Shown: piece by piece, positions 9,431-21,504 of the stretch
Numbering within the stretch: the stretch's first letter is position 1
How the letters are laid out: each line of letters opens with the position of its first letter
Assembly (NCBI RefSeq): GCF_004379255.2
Contig: NC_056050.1
Span: forward strand, 11,841,410-11,905,409
Source of the DNA: Salvia splendens
Taxonomy: Eukaryota > Streptophyta > Magnoliopsida > Lamiales > Lamiaceae
Reading direction: 5' to 3'
Length of the DNA stretch: 64,000 nucleotides
The notes under the pieces: generated by a model
The model's input: the letters and a program-made list of their open reading frames with translations, nothing else
What the model was told of the DNA's origin: nothing
Databases searched by the model: none
Translations under genes and position numbers: made by a program

Positions 9431-12400
9431 GATTTTCCTGCAAAAATTCACGAGTTAGGAAGTCAGGTAAGGAATTATCACTTCCGTTAATAAACTCTAT
9501 ATCAAAATAAAAAACAGAGAGAATTCCCTGCCATCTCGCAAAAATTTGTTTAGATGCTAAATTTTTTACATCCTTTTCAATGATATCCTTTGCAGATTTG
9601 CAATCAATCCTAATAAGGAATTTTTTATTTAATAAATCACTTTCAAATTTTTGAATACAGAGAACAAGAGAGAGAATTTCTTTCTTTATAGTAGAATAGT
9701 TTTTTCTGGCTCCTTGCCAGAATCCTGAGGTATATCTAACAAGAGTTTCTTTATTATTAACTCTTTGTTTAAGTATTCCTCCGTATCCTAACTCAGAAGC
9801 ATCAGTTTCGATAATTTTAAAGGCTTCTGGGTCAGCTATTGCTAAACAAGGAATTTCCTTGATTTTAGATTTTATTTTGATAACAACATTTGTATGATCT
9901 AACGACCACACAGGAGGGTTCTTTTTCAACCTTTCATATAAAGGTTTGGTATCAAGGGCAAAATCTTTGTAAAAGTCTGCAACATAGTTTAGACTCCTTA
10001 AAAATCTTTGAAGTTGTGTTTTATCCTTAATTTCGTTAGGGAATTTTTCCCCAAAACAGATAGACCTATCAACAGGGAAAATAGTCCCTTCTTTAATAAT
10101 ATGTCCAAGAAATTTTATTTCTGTTTGAAATATTTTAACCTTCTTTGCCGATATAACTAGGCCATTAAGGATAACAGCATTTATAAATGCCTTGAGATGC
10201 TTAAAATGTTGATCAATGGATTTTGAAAAGACCAGAACATCATCAATGTAGCATATACAGAATTCTGTGTATGGCTTAAAAATATCATTCATGATATGTT
10301 GAAATTCAGAAGGAGCATTTTTAAGCCCAAACGGCATTACATTCCATTCATAATGTCCAAATGGAACAGTGAAAGCCGTTTTATATCTATCTTCTTCAGC
10401 AATTTGAATTTGCCAGAATCCAGATTTCATGTCAAATTTTGACATAACTTTGGTTGAATAAAGACGATTGAGAAGATCCCTTTTATTAGGGATAGGATAT
10501 CTAATCCATCTCAAAGCTTGATTAAGAGGTTTATAGTTGATAACAAGCCTTGGAACTCCTCTTTCAAGCTCAGCAGCATTTTCAACATAAAATGCTGGAC
10601 AGCTCCAAGGGCTGTATGAGGGTCTAATTAACCCTTTAGAAAGTAAATCATCAACTTCCTTTTTACAAATTTCTAAGTGTTTTGGACCCATTGCAATGGG
10701 TCTAGCCTTAGTAGGAATTGATCCTTCCTTGAAATTAATTTCATAAGGAAGGTGAACAACATGCTTCTTTCTTGCCCAAAAGGCATTCGGAATATCCGAG
10801 CAGCATGTTTTTTCAATATGTTTTCTAACTTCTTCTATCCTTGCAAGGATATTCTTGTTTTTCAAAGCCTCATTAAGCTTTTTAAAACTTAGTTCTTGAG
10901 AAAGTGAATTCAAGAATTTTTCTTTTCTTTCAATTTTTTGCTGAAGAACATCAATCTCGTGATAACGAGGTTGAGTAAGGAAATTAAAAATAATTTCTTG
11001 AGAATTGACCATACTAGTAATTCCTTTTTCATCAATGCTTTTGATTGGGTAAAGCATATGAAGAAAAGGGTTTCCTAGAATGACTTCATGCGAAAGATTT
11101 TTTACCATTATAAATGGCATTTCAAGACAAATTCCTTTATTGCATACTGCAGCATTTTCGAGCTTGTAATTAACCCAAAGCTTTTATCCATCTGCAGTAT
11201 TCAATATTTCCGAAGTTTTGGAAAAGTACCGGGATGGAATTAATCCTTCATTAATGCAATTTAAGTCTGCTCCAGAGTCAACCATAGCTCTTGCTTTGAC
11301 ATAAAATTCCTTTTGCACAATAATGGTAACCTGAATATACCATTTGTGAGCAATGACTTTATTAATCATATTAATAAAAGTCAAGGGATTTTCTTTGAAT
11401 CCTGAGGATTCAGGTTCTTCCTGCTCAGAATCAGGATTATCCTTTTGATTTAATTCTAGCAAAGATACTCTTTGCTTGAGATCAATTATCTCCTTTTTTA
11501 TAGAGCTAATTTCTCTGGTTAAATCAGCTGGGCTGACTTCCTTTTCTTTTCCTGAATTCTTAACTCTATTAAGAATTTCTTTTAAGCTATAAGCTTCTGG
11601 TTCGGGTTCTTTATATTTTTGTCTTTGATTTTCCGAACCATATTTCTCCATATATTTTTGGAGAGCTTCTTTTTTCTTTTCTGGATCAGTTACCTGATCG
11701 ATTAATTCAAGAATAAAAGATTCTTCTTTGGATAGCGTACATAATCCATTAGCTTTACAAAGAGTCTTGTAATAGTCACAATTACCATTACAGTCTGACT
11801 CTTCATCTTCCGAATTTTCAGAAGAGTTATTGTCGCTAGCTGAAATAGCAGCAACTTTAATTTCTTCATCAGATTCTGATATAAGAATCTTTTCAAGGGA
11901 TTTCTTTAATCCTTCGTCAATAGATAGACTACTGATTTTCTTTTTCATTTTACACTTATTAGCGTAATGTCCTGGTCTGTGACATTTATAACAGACATGG
12001 GGTTTTCTTCCTTTGGGTTTTTCCTCATCCCTAAAGGATGACTTATGAAAAGATTTTCTTTTCTTTCTTTTGAAAGGATTTTTGGAAGATTTATAAACCT
12101 TTCTTTTCTTTTCAGAGGTTTTAAGGGGAAAAGTTTGTAAGCCTAATTGCTCACAAAAGTCTCCAACGACCATCTTTCCCATAACCTTTTCCTTTTGAAC
12201 TTGTTTATGTAATTTTATTTCATTACATAAGTTGATTCCTTCAGAAATAATTTCCGAAGAAAGGTCTCCATATGTGTATAAATGGTATGGAATTTCTCCA
12301 TTGTTTTTTTGCTTTATTCTATTTCGAACTCTTTCAGCAAAGAAATGGGGTAGTCCTGATAAGAACTTTTCTTTCCAAAATTGTTGGTAACAATCTTCTC

Positions 12401-13007
12401 TAGTAAAGACTTTAGAGAGAAAGACATCCTTATACCACTTATATTGAGATAGATTGTGGCATCTAAGGTTCATCAGTTGTTCTTGAGTTTTATCAAGATG
12501 TAATGATGCTTCTCCGATAAAGTGTTTTGCTATCGTATATAATAGCGTATTAACACTGTCTGGGACTTGTGTAATAACATTGTTCTTGTTTTCTGTCTTA
12601 ACAGCATTAAGGATTTGATTTTTTACTTCTTCGTTGAAGCAAAAATCCCACCATCCTTTGAGCTGGCCAGTAAAGCCTTGAATTATGGCTCTTGCAATAA
12701 TAGGATCTGTAGTGCCATTGACCCTATGGGCCGAGGCATACATTGTCTTATAATTTATGACAGCTTGTATTTGGTATTCAGAGAGACCATCAATATTCCA
12801 TTCATTAATGGATTTTCCATCGTAAGAGCAAGCATTATATTCACTAAACTGCTCTAATTGGAGATCTACCGGAGTAGGCCTATGATAATAGGGCTTTGCA
12901 GGGATCTTATAAACCATCTTCTTTTTATAGGAAGAAGACAATTTATTGACCTCTAAGGGATCATCCTCAATCCTCATATTCTCGAATTGTTTTTCGAGTT
13001 CACCCAA
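9414..13007 (-). pseudogene. EPRV ORF1 C-terminal two-thirds: coat protein, zinc knuckle, protease, RT, RNase H
   Basis: One frame runs from 13007 to the TGA at 9414-9416, broken only by a TAA at 11184-11186 inside the protease. In order: coat-protein core (GFTGQLKGWWDFCF near 12650), basic region, zinc knuckle CYKCHRPGHYANKC near 11960-11995, acidic linker, coiled segment near 11450-11500, aspartic protease with DSGAD (about 11270-11285), RT with MPFGLKNAPSEFQHIM and intact YIDD at 10239-10250, and RNase H with ETDAS (about 9810), RIDCKSAKDI and SLPDFLTREF. These would form virions, cleave the polyprotein and copy pregenomic RNA to DNA. The 5' opening of the frame has no ATG; it continues from the fragment at 12974-13540 by a frameshift. 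The annotation is of a broken endogenous copy. Confidence 0.88.
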
Positions 13008-13540
13008 ACTTTGATAAGAATTTTTGAGTCGTCAGACTCTTCTGATTCACATGATTTTTCTCCTTTATTAAGAGGAGCGCAATCATTAATTTTTAGGTTA
13101 TTTAACCTTTTTGCAATTTCTCCAATCATTTCAGAGGAGACGTTAGGACAGAAATTTATGTCCAACTTATCAGAAGGCATAGGTTTAAATAAAACCTTGC
13201 TATCCCTTTTGGGACCGAAGTTTAAACCAAGGTTTTCAACTTCGGTGTTTTGGGATACCTTTTCTATCCTATTCATCTGATCTCCTAAAGTTTTGAGATA
13301 AAGATTCGTAAAATTGTTCTGTGAAACAATATCCTCGAATTTTCCTGCTGAGCTTCCTTTATAAGGAGAGGCAAGAATTTCCCCTTCTAATGTTTTAATA
13401 GAAAGATTCATTTCTGGGGGATGGATACTTTTAATAATTTTCCCAGAAACAGTTTTGAAATCATTGAGAGAAGTCTCAAGAGTAGAGATAACCCTTTCGT
13501 CTTTGAAATCAGGAAAATCTCTTTTCTGTAGAGCATACAT
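12974..13540 (-). pseudogene. EPRV ORF1 segment between movement and coat domains
   Basis: An open stretch starting at an ATG (13540) that overlaps the next fragment by 34 nt in another frame, so a frameshift near 13000 separates them. The product is Ser/Lys/Glu-rich with QNNFTNLYLKTLGDQMNRIE and an acidic end (ESEESDDSKILI). This is the linker before the coat protein core, where caulimovirids commonly have acidic or coiled regions. Upstream, 13541-13869 has no continuous frame and carries several stops, so the join to the movement protein is decayed. Confidence 0.6.
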
Positions 13541-13869
13541 TTTCCTAAGAAATTCAAAGAAATCGAGAGTATTTTCTCCGTTAGTTTTTCTCAGAAATTT
13601 TCTATAGAGAGAAAACCATTTTCTTTTAAGTCACTTTCCTTTAAATAAAAGGAATCGAAATCCCTATCATCTTTACTTAAGACATTGATAGAAAAATCGC
13701 TGTAACCCATTTCCGAGGGAGTAGGAGAGGTTCTTCTAGTATTACTAGAAGAAGGAATTTCTACCTTATATTCAGGATGATTTATTCCCGAAGGTGAAAA
13801 ACACGTTCCTTTTATGTTTTCCTTTTCAAAGTTAGATAAAGGAACGGAAGAGGTAGAAACTCTACTTGG

Positions 13870-14262
13870 CTATCTCGTATTTAGACGAGCGACTCTTGTA
13901 TCAGAAAACCTGATTTCGACATCACCATTTGAGTGTTCTATTATGTTTTCAAGTTTTCTTGGTTCCGGTTTTTCCGGTTCTATGGCTTCTTCAAGGAGCC
14001 AATTTTCAGGTAATTTAACCTGATCCCAAGTAATAGTCTGGGGAATTTGAACATTACTCTTTTCTAAATTAGTGACAAAAAGAGTAGTCTGTTTTTCAGA
14101 TTCGTAAGGAATTTCCTTACATCTTGGGAAAACAGAATTCATAACCTTATAATGTATCCTATATGTAAGGATAACATTTTTTGCTTCTCTAGCCATATTA
14201 AATCCTTCGGTTCTAATATCTAAGCATAAAGCATGCATTAAGGTCATGTCTGTTAAAGACAA
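13870..14262 (-). pseudogene. EPRV movement protein, C-terminal part
   Basis: This frame resumes the movement protein right after the LINE insertion (LSLTDMTLMHALCLDIRTEG). It ends in a segment with IPQTITWDQVKLPENWLLEEA, followed by an acidic Pro-rich stretch. The TW...LPENW pattern is seen at the movement/coat junction of petuvirus- and florendovirus-like polyproteins (from memory of the family). The product would continue into the coat region, but a stop occurs at the end of this frame (13870-13872). Confidence 0.65.
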
Positions 14263-14267
14263 TACAA

Positions 14268-16676
14268 TTTTTTTTTAACACACCCCAATGGGCGGAGGGT
14301 TGAGGCGGACCCACACCTGTGCATTACCAAAACCATTGGTTACAAACAAACATACACCGAGTCGCCCAAAAGTGACGACTCGCCAAGGCATGACAAATTA
14401 GAGTACAACGAGGGCCTCCCTAACAACTAGAGGTGGTCATCAATATACTCTCAAAATCCAATTACCATTTGATACAACCTTTGTATCCCCAACACTTCCG
14501 TCCATCACCTAGCTAAGGCCCGCAATAGGGATACCTCCGCTAGGTACATGCCCTCCTGGATCAAGGTCCTCGATGTGGCCCTCTATCTCCCGGTTGGGGC
14601 GCCCACATGCGACACTCATGGAGCTAAAGCTTGCGTCATTCGCACCCGATGGGACACTCCCAAATGTCACCGTAGCAACATTCTCCTTCAAATGCCAATC
14701 ATCAACGTGTGGAGCCTTGGTGTGCATATCGCCCTCATGCAGTTTTCCTTTCCTCTTCCTTGACACCAATTGGAAGCCATCCTCATCCACACTTGGGTGA
14801 CTCCTACTAGCCACTCTTGACTTCGACGATCCCGCACACAATGTACCCTCGATGTACTCCGCGTGGTTGTTACAATCTTTGGGCTTCTCAAACTGTCCAA
14901 TGGACGATGGAGTGCCGGGCCGAGCATTCGCCTTTGGGCGCCACTCACAGTGGATGATCTTGGCGGCATGGCTTGAGAGGTTCTCCTTGTATGGTGCTCG
15001 GCGACCCTTGTCTCTACCCTGAGACTTCGTTCCCGCTGCATGGCAATCCTCTTTCTCATGCCCAACATGTTTACAATTATCACAAAACAATGGAATACGG
15101 TCCCATACCACTTTGTACCTCGAGTCTTTGCCTCGGATATTAATGATGATCTCTTCCGTTGGGGGAGTAGAGATGTTAATCTCTATGCAAATCCTCACGA
15201 AGGAGAGTCGACTTTGATGTATTGTGGCATGATCGGCTTGTAGTGGCTTGCCAAGGAGCTTACCGATTGCCAAGAGGGCCGATTCCTCATAGAGATGAGC
15301 CGGTATACCCAATATGTTACACCACATGGAAACAATTGGCGACTCAAAGAATGTGTCAAAATCCGGCGCCCACTTGAACACCCTCATCGGATGGCTATCA
15401 ACATACCAATTCGGACTCCCATTAGGGCCATTTAGCACCTTAGCATAATCGGCCACCTCTTGAAATTGGAGTAAAATATGCTTAGCATTCAAGTATTTCC
15501 ATGTGAATGCTCCAACTAGCCCCATGCCACTAAGGTTTTTTTGAATTTGGGTTGTGGACGGGAGTGAATGGGAGAACTTCCCGACAATAGCTAGCCCTAG
15601 CTTCTCCGAAACAAAATCCGTTTCAAAATCGGAAAAGGAGAGCGATGGCGTACCTTCATAAGAGCCGGCTGTCCCCAAAGGCTTGGTCTTGCCGTCGTCC
15701 AAGGGGATTGGCTCGGGCTTTCGATTTGGGGCCGATGAACTCTCCACAGCCCCGGTCCCCCGCGGTTGGAGTGATTCATTGCCGCCTTCCACACATTCGC
15801 CGGCGGTACCAGCGTTTCCGGTGAATATTCCGGCGGTTCCAGCTTTTCCGGTGACGGCTCCTGCGGTTGTGCCATGGGGGCACGGTCTTCCATGCGTGCA
15901 TCAGCCTCAAGGTGGAGGAAAGGAGCACATGGTGTTGCTTGTGAGTACAACTTGTCATTTTCCCCATTTGGAGCAACACCTTCTTCTCCATGCAAAGTGG
16001 TCTTTGTTTCTACCTCTTTTTGCAAGTCACATGATTCTAACACATCACATGCCACCCCATCATCTAGCCTAGGACCCATGTGATGCATTGTACTTGCACC
16101 GGTTGGGTGTTGGTCCAGCTCACTCCGGCTCGCCGGCGCCGGTGAAATTCCGGCCACCTCCTCGGAGTTGGGCATCTCCATTGCAATTTTGGGAGGGCAC
16201 CCTTCATTTGCCATTTGAGCTAACGAGCTCAACATCTCACCAATATGGGCTTGCCTAAGTTCCGGCGATCCCCTCCCTTCACCATGTGCCTCAGCGGCTA
16301 GGTTCTCTACCATTTCAAATGCCATCTTCTTTTTGGCCCTACAAACATCCGATCCAAATTCTGATCCGGCACAAGCGAGGCCTCTTCGTGGCTTCTCCGG
16401 ATGTGGCGTACCTGCCCGCTTTGTTTTAGGTCTTGCAATCGAGTGGAAGTTCCATTCCGTCAAAGAGAGGGGTTGCGTTGTGGAGCTAACCGCCGTGATA
16501 TCCCCCTCCGGTAGCTCACCACCGGATTTCACCATGGGATCAGGTGCAAGCACATGTCACCTCCGGACGGACGAGAGAAACCTTGGCAGAGAGACCGCGC
16601 GTGTCCCTCGGCTGCCCCGTCGGCGGGGAAGACGCCTAGTTACCGTCGACGTCGAGGAGTTTAGAGAGAGAAGTTA
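14268..16676 (-). mobile_element. L1-type LINE derivative with ORF1 but no ORF2
   Basis: On the minus strand this runs from a 5' leader (about 16676) through ORF1 to a 3' UTR and a short A-tail at 14268-14276. The 3' UTR (14277-14508) is the same family as 17437-17692, sharing GGCGACTCGG and the block AATGCACAGGTGTGGG. It follows ORF1 directly; no endonuclease or RT sequence is present. It interrupts the movement protein gene of EPRV copy 1, so it landed after that integration. I could not identify a clear target duplication; the EPRV flanks near 16680 and 14265 may include a small loss. Confidence 0.78.
14509..16535 (-). pseudogene. LINE ORF1: DUF4283 RNA-binding domain plus zinc knuckle
   Basis: ORF1 proteins of plant L1 elements bind element RNA. 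The frame opens with PMVKSGGELP (first ATG 16535) and covers a long disordered N-terminal region. A frameshift near 15780-15600 moves to the frame that ends at 14509. The second part holds DUF4283 (VGKFSHSLPSTTQIQKNL, LLQFQEVADYAKVLNGPNG, GIPAHLYEESALLAIGKLL) and a CX2CX4HX4C knuckle (CDNCKHVGHEKEDC). A Lys/Arg-rich tail follows, with VDEDGFQLVSRKRKG, a sequence common in this family. One frameshift and otherwise open reading suggest moderate age. Confidence 0.8.
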
Positions 16677-16678
16677 GA

Positions 16679-17203
16679 GAAAAGGGAGAGCGTTTTTGGC
16701 AAGATTTGCCTTTCCTTTTTGGGAAAGCAACTAAAATAAATTGGTCCATCACAAAGACTTGTTTCTACAATCCCTAATAAAGAATCATGAAACCTTAGGT
16801 GTCTTTTATCACGAACAGCAATTAAAGCAGAGGTGTTTAATCCTTTTCTAGTTGCAAGTTTTAGTCCAATTTGGACTAATCCTAAATGAAGGAATTTTAA
16901 ATTCTTTCTATGGTCTTCAATTAAAGATTTAGAAAGAAGTTTAAAAGAATTAAATCCCGTTCCTAAAGTAAGGGATTCTTCAACAGTTTTAACGATATAA
17001 TCGCAAGGAGCTGTGTCAAAAATTCCTCTCCGTTTATAAACGGAAGGTTCGTTTGGAATTTTCCAATTTTGAATTGATTTTTCAAAATTTTTTGAAATTA
17101 TTATTTCTTTATTACTATTAGGACTAGAAGCACTGCTCCCTGTATTGTCCTTATTTTTCGACAATATTCTACTTAAAGAATTCATGGCTTGATAAACTGT
17201 CAA
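16679..17203 (-). pseudogene. EPRV movement protein, N-terminal and core part
   Basis: The 30K-superfamily movement protein enlarges plasmodesmata so virus can pass between cells. The fragment contains a Ser/Asn-rich N-terminus, then KFLHLGLVQIGLKLATRKG and ALIAVRDKRHLRFHDSLLG, which fit the caulimovirid 30K core, and GPIYFSCFP. It is cut by the LINE at about 16676 and resumes at 14262. The frame starts inside sequence that may not be the viral N-terminus: viral similarity cannot be followed beyond about 17203. Confidence 0.75.
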
Positions 17204-17436
17204 CGGTTTATGCCAACATCCAAAACGCCGTCACGGCTCAACAGGATGCTATTCAGGCTACGCGACGAATGGCTGAAGCCGTTTTCTCAAGGAATGAATT
17301 TTCCAGGTAGAAGATCGGAAAAAAGAAGGATAAAAGGTGCAACAAAGCAAAGAAACAAAGTAATTTAAACAAACGTACAGAGAAAAACAAAAGATATAGA
17401 ACTTAAACTGATATGGAGATTACATTGTTAATATTG
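17204..17436. other. Unassigned DNA between EPRV copy 1 and LINE pieces
   Basis: A short plus-strand frame near 17210-17310 reads VYANIQNAVTAQQDAIQA and then stops. It could be a scrap of a retrotransposon gag, but I do not recognise it. The rest is A-rich with no structure I can name. Confidence 0.4.
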
Positions 17437-17692
17437 TGGGCCTTAATTAGGAGATGGACTAAGGTTTTGGGGATGCAGAGGCTGCATCAATAAAATTGTA
17501 ATAGGGTTTTAAGAGTATATAGATGACCACTCTAGTTGGTAGGGAGGCCCTTGTTATGCTCTAATTGTCATGGCGAGTCGTCACTTTTTGGCGACTCGGT
17601 GTTGGGTTGGGTGTTGCAATGGTATCTGGTAATGCACAGGTGTGGGCCCGCCTCAACCCTTCACCCCTTGGGGTGTTTATCTAAAAACAAAA
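17437..17692 (+). mobile_element. LINE 3' UTR fragment with A-rich tail
   Basis: It matches, in the opposite orientation, the 3' UTR of the LINE at 14277-14508: GATGACCACTCTAGTTGGTAGGG, GAGTCGTCACTTTTTGGCGA and AATGCACAGGTGTGGGCC. It ends with AAAAACAAAA near 17682-17691. Upstream coding sequence is absent, so this is a 5'-truncated LINE insertion. Confidence 0.65.
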
Positions 17693-17694
17693 GC

Positions 17695-18520
17695 GTAAAT
17701 TGTCGAGATTTGGAGCTTTGGAATGCATGTCTCCCCTATGTGCCTTGCCTTTCCTCTTCCTTGGCACCAATTGAAACCATCCTCGTCCACGCTAGGTTGC
17801 CTCTCAAAGGGCGCTCTTGGGACCAACGGTTGGGCGTCCAAAATGCCCTCCTTGTCCTTCTTTTGGTTGCCACTATCTTTCTCCTTGTTCGTGTGATCAA
17901 TGCTCGGTGAAGTGCCAACCCTATTCGCCTCCTTTGGGAGCCGTTCAGGGCGGATGATCTTGGGGTCATAGTTAGGGTGCTGCACCTTTGTTGGTGTTCG
18001 GTAATCCTTACTTCCAAGACGCCCCTTCCTTCCCAACGTATGACACTTATCAATGACGTGTCCAACATGTTTACAATTCATGCAAAACAGCGGGATACGG
18101 TCCCATGCCACTTTGTGTCTTGATTCTTTGCCTAGGATGCTTAGTATAATCTCCTCCGTCGGTGGGTTGGAGATAACGATTTCAACAAAAATCCTAGCAA
18201 AGGAAAGCCGAGTTTGGTTGATTGTTGCATGGTCCACTTGTAGCGGCATGCCTAGAAGCTTGCCGATATCCATGATGGCCGATACCTCAAAGAGGTGAAC
18301 CGGAACTCCCATGATATTGCACCACACGACAACTATCGGCGACTCGAAGAACGTATCAAAGTCCGGCTCCCACTTGAACACCCTCATTGGGTGAATGTCA
18401 ACAAACCAAACCGGACTCCCATTAGGTCCACTTAAGACCTTAGCATAGTTAGCCATAGCTTGGAATTGAAGTAGAATGTGCTTGGCGTTCAAGTATTTCC
18501 AAGTGAAGGAACCAACTACG
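17695..18520 (-). pseudogene. LINE ORF1 fragment (DUF4283 plus zinc knuckle), inverted
   Basis: This encodes the same ORF1 family on the minus strand: FTWKYLNAKHILLQFQ at the start (18520 side), FKWEPDFDTFFESPIV, IDIGKLLG-like text, and a CX2CX4HX4C knuckle (CMNCKHVGHVIDKC). It ends near VDEDGFNWCQGRGK, after which the frame runs into non-ORF1 sequence at about 17695. Both ends are truncated: the N-terminal region is missing at 18520 and the C-terminus at 17695. The reading frame itself is open for 271 residues, so it is less decayed than its neighbours. Confidence 0.75.
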
Positions 18521-18721
18521 CAACAGATATCCGGAATTCTAGAGAGAGATGCTCCTCCTTCTCTCTAGCAATCTCACCTCCGTTTGATAATCCGGCCACT
18601 CCCCACCCAAGGGATTCCTTCACCCGCCGTCTCTCAACACCTCTCGTCGTCAACCTCCACCCCGGTGCGTCATCCCTATATCTCGCGAGACCAGCCATCC
18701 GTGTCTGCCTCTCGGCCGGCC

Positions 18722-21502
18722 ATGCCGGATCCTACCTCGAGCCCCATCCCAGCCACGCCGGATCCCGACACGGCAAGTACTATCCCGGACCAGCTCATGG
18801 TCTTCCACTGGAATGATGCCTCAAACCCGAAGCTTTCGGCCAAAGATCTGAAAATGAAGAGTAAGAAGAGCCGGGTTAGCGCGAGAAAGAGCACACCGGC
18901 TCCCCCTACCAATGGTCATGGCCGGAAAAGGTTTGTGCCTTCACCACTCCCGGAGGACAAGAAACTTTGGAAGAAACTCACCTTCGGATCGGATGATAGC
19001 CCCGTCATTGAGGCCGCCGATATGAGCTCCGACCATGACAATCCAAGTTGTAAGTCACTCTCGTTCCCATCTTGTTCCAATGACGTCTTGGAAGCAAAAG
19101 GGCCGGAAAACCACCATTTGGCCCACACTCCTCCGGAAGGAGACCACATGGAGCCGGTGGCCCTTGCGATCTTGCCGGCAGGTGCACCGGACCCCCCCTC
19201 CGACCAAGGTCCCGCCGTGAATGAGACGACCGTTAGGGAAGGTGACGCCATGCTCACTTGCGTATCCCAAGAGGGTGGGGCTGAACCATGTGCTCCAAAA
19301 AGTACCTTGGAGAGTGGGTTAGTCAACTTACCCGAAATGTGCATAGAACCAAAATACCTTTCCGAAAACACCTTTGTCCCTTACCAACAAGAGAAACCAT
19401 GTGAAAATTCGTGCCACCCCCTCCCAATGCAGCAAATGAAGCCAAAAAGGAATGATATCTTGCAAGTACTCTCTTTGGAGGTGGCGGAAATCCTTGATTC
19501 CGCAGCGGCACAACCCCTCCTCGCCGGCCCGCCGCCGGAAACCGCCTTCCGGTCGATGGAAACCCCGCTCCTCCTTGAATTCCAAAAAGAGATCACTCCC
19601 CCCACCCCCTTATTTGCTGATGGCCCCACCCTCTCCGACTTCCCTCCACTTGAGCGAGGGAAAACTAGGAAAATCCGGGACAACTTTGAAAACGGCGCGT
19701 CGAGTGATGGGGTGAGGCCGTCTTGGCCGAAAGACAAGATGGAATCCAACTCCGTGCGGGCCACGATGGCTCTCGCGGCCCCGACCATGACCCCGACAAG
19801 CTCCGAAAGGCTCAACGCCACCTTGGGGACCCCTTGGGACAAATTTACCCTAATGAATGTGGATGGTTTGGCCGTAGGACCTCAAGGGGAAACCACCCCC
19901 CCAACGAGATCATTAGGCCGATGAATCACACTCAAGGGCGAGAAAGCGGGGCGGCCGAGAAGGTACCCATCAAGCCGATTACCATGGCCGACATGGTTCG
20001 AGGGTCCCCGAAGGTTCGCAAGCCTTCCTCCCAGAGAACATCCAAAACATTGGGTTTGCCACCACATCTAAAGGCATCCCGGCCATCTACTTCTCCGGGG
20101 CGGAGATTCAAAAGTTGGCTACAAACCTAGGTCACGCCATCGTCGGTAAGTTCTCCCACTCAATTCCGTCATCACATCAAATTCAAAAGGCCTTGGATAA
20201 CATTAAATTCAGTCGGGGTTTCACTTAGAAATTTATTAATGTAAAACATGTTTTTGTGCAATTTGAGGATATGGCGGACTATGCACGGCTCCTTAGTGGC
20301 CCTAAAGGCACTCCGGTGTGGTTCATCGACCGACATCCGATAAGTGTCTTTAAATGGACACCCGATTTTGATGCGTATTGTGAATCCCCAATCGCGGCGA
20401 TTTGGTGCAATTTAATTGGCCTCCCAATTCATCTCTTTGATCAATCGGCCCTTTTTGCCATCGGAAAGCTCCTAGGGACACCTATTCAAGTGGATCGTGC
20501 CACGGCCAACAAGTCACGACTATCGTTCGCCCGCATTTGTGTTGAGATCGACATCACCAAACCACCCCCCGAAGAGATCATCTTAGATATTTGTGGCCGA
20601 GAAATGGTTCAACAAGTGAAATGGGACAAGATTCCATCCTATTGCCGGGAATGCAAACACGTGGGCCACAAAAGCGACGTGTGCTATGCGGCGGGTAGAG
20701 GGGAACGGCCCCCAAACGTAACTACAGCGTAGCCCCTCCGAAACAGCCACAACAAGGGGACCGTCAAGCCGGGAAAGTAAGTGAGGGTGCAAGGCATGAT
20801 GGGAACTCGGAATGGATACAACAAGGTAAGAACAAGACAAAGGTACACCAACAACGGCTTAACCCGAAGGCAAATGCGCACAATGGCCCGAATTGGTCGG
20901 GGCCGGACATTATGGGGGAAATGCAAAATGAAGGGGGCATGGAGCTAGTCATCCACCCCATTGAGGAGGATCATAGCGCTCATCATTGCGCTAAACACAC
21001 TAGAGATCCGATTGCTATTCCCTCCTCTTCCGGAGGCGGCCGAGGAGGCTCACCGAAGGGAGTGAATAAGGGAAGGTACCTTGCCCCCTCGGCATCGGGT
21101 ACTCGAGAGAAATCGAAAGGCTCTTTCCTCCCTTTTAATCTCGATCGGGCTGAGTCACAAACGGTGGAAAACCACATGAGTACCAATCGGTACTACTCCC
21201 TCATGGCTCGGGAAAACTTTGTGGAAAATGAGCTTGAGGACATGGGTGTATGGGAAGCGTACAATCCCCCCAACGGAGTCGATGTTGGAAACGCCCCTAG
21301 ACCCCCAAATTTGCCGGAGGTTGATGGGGATGAGTTCGAGGATTGCGATACCATTGAGGTGGAGCGGACGCCGAGCAAAAATGCCGAGGATATCACCATG
21401 TCAATCACGGAGGGTGATACATGCTACCCTCCGCAAGACCATCAACTTACCAAATTCCAAGGAGGGCTTTCACACCCTCCGGGTACGAACCTCCACTGTT
21501 AA
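18722..21502 (+). pseudogene. LINE ORF1, RNA-binding protein, broken
   Basis: First in-frame ATG is 18722 (MPDPTSSPIP). A long Pro/Ser/Lys-rich N-terminal region runs open to 19922. A frameshift there moves coding to the frame containing the DUF4283 domain. An in-frame stop near 20227 (RGFT, then stop, then KFINVKH, where Trp is usual) precedes VQFEDMADYARLLSGPKG, FKWTPDFDAYCESPIA and DQSALFAIGKLLGTPIQ. The knuckle is CRECKHVGHKSDVC near 20640-20690. A stop at 20730-20732 and a further frameshift lead to the C-terminal segment 20912-21502, which ends with TAA two bases before the ORF2 ATG. Role: binds element RNA in the transposition particle. Confidence 0.8.
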
Positions 21503-21504
21503 CT

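Larger units (their letters stand above)
7674..17203 (-). mobile_element. Endogenous pararetrovirus copy 1 (Caulimoviridae, florendovirus/petuvirus-like)
   Basis: Minus-strand order is movement protein (17203-16679, resuming 14262), coat protein and zinc knuckle, protease, RT, RNase H, ORF2, then two small ORFs. There is no integrase and no LTR, and tRNA-Met-like priming is suggested by copy 3, so this is an integrated plant DNA virus rather than an LTR retrotransposon. It is split by a LINE at 14268-16676. At the promoter-proximal side it stops at 7674 (joined to Athila), which removes the promoter seen in copy 3. Assignment to the florendovirus/petuvirus group rests on the single-polyprotein layout with a downstream ORF2. 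A tree of RT would settle it. Confidence 0.82.

Noticed and set aside
17437..18520. Twin-primed LINE insertion
   Set aside because: Twin priming puts the inverted piece 5' of the tailed piece; here it lies beyond the tail.
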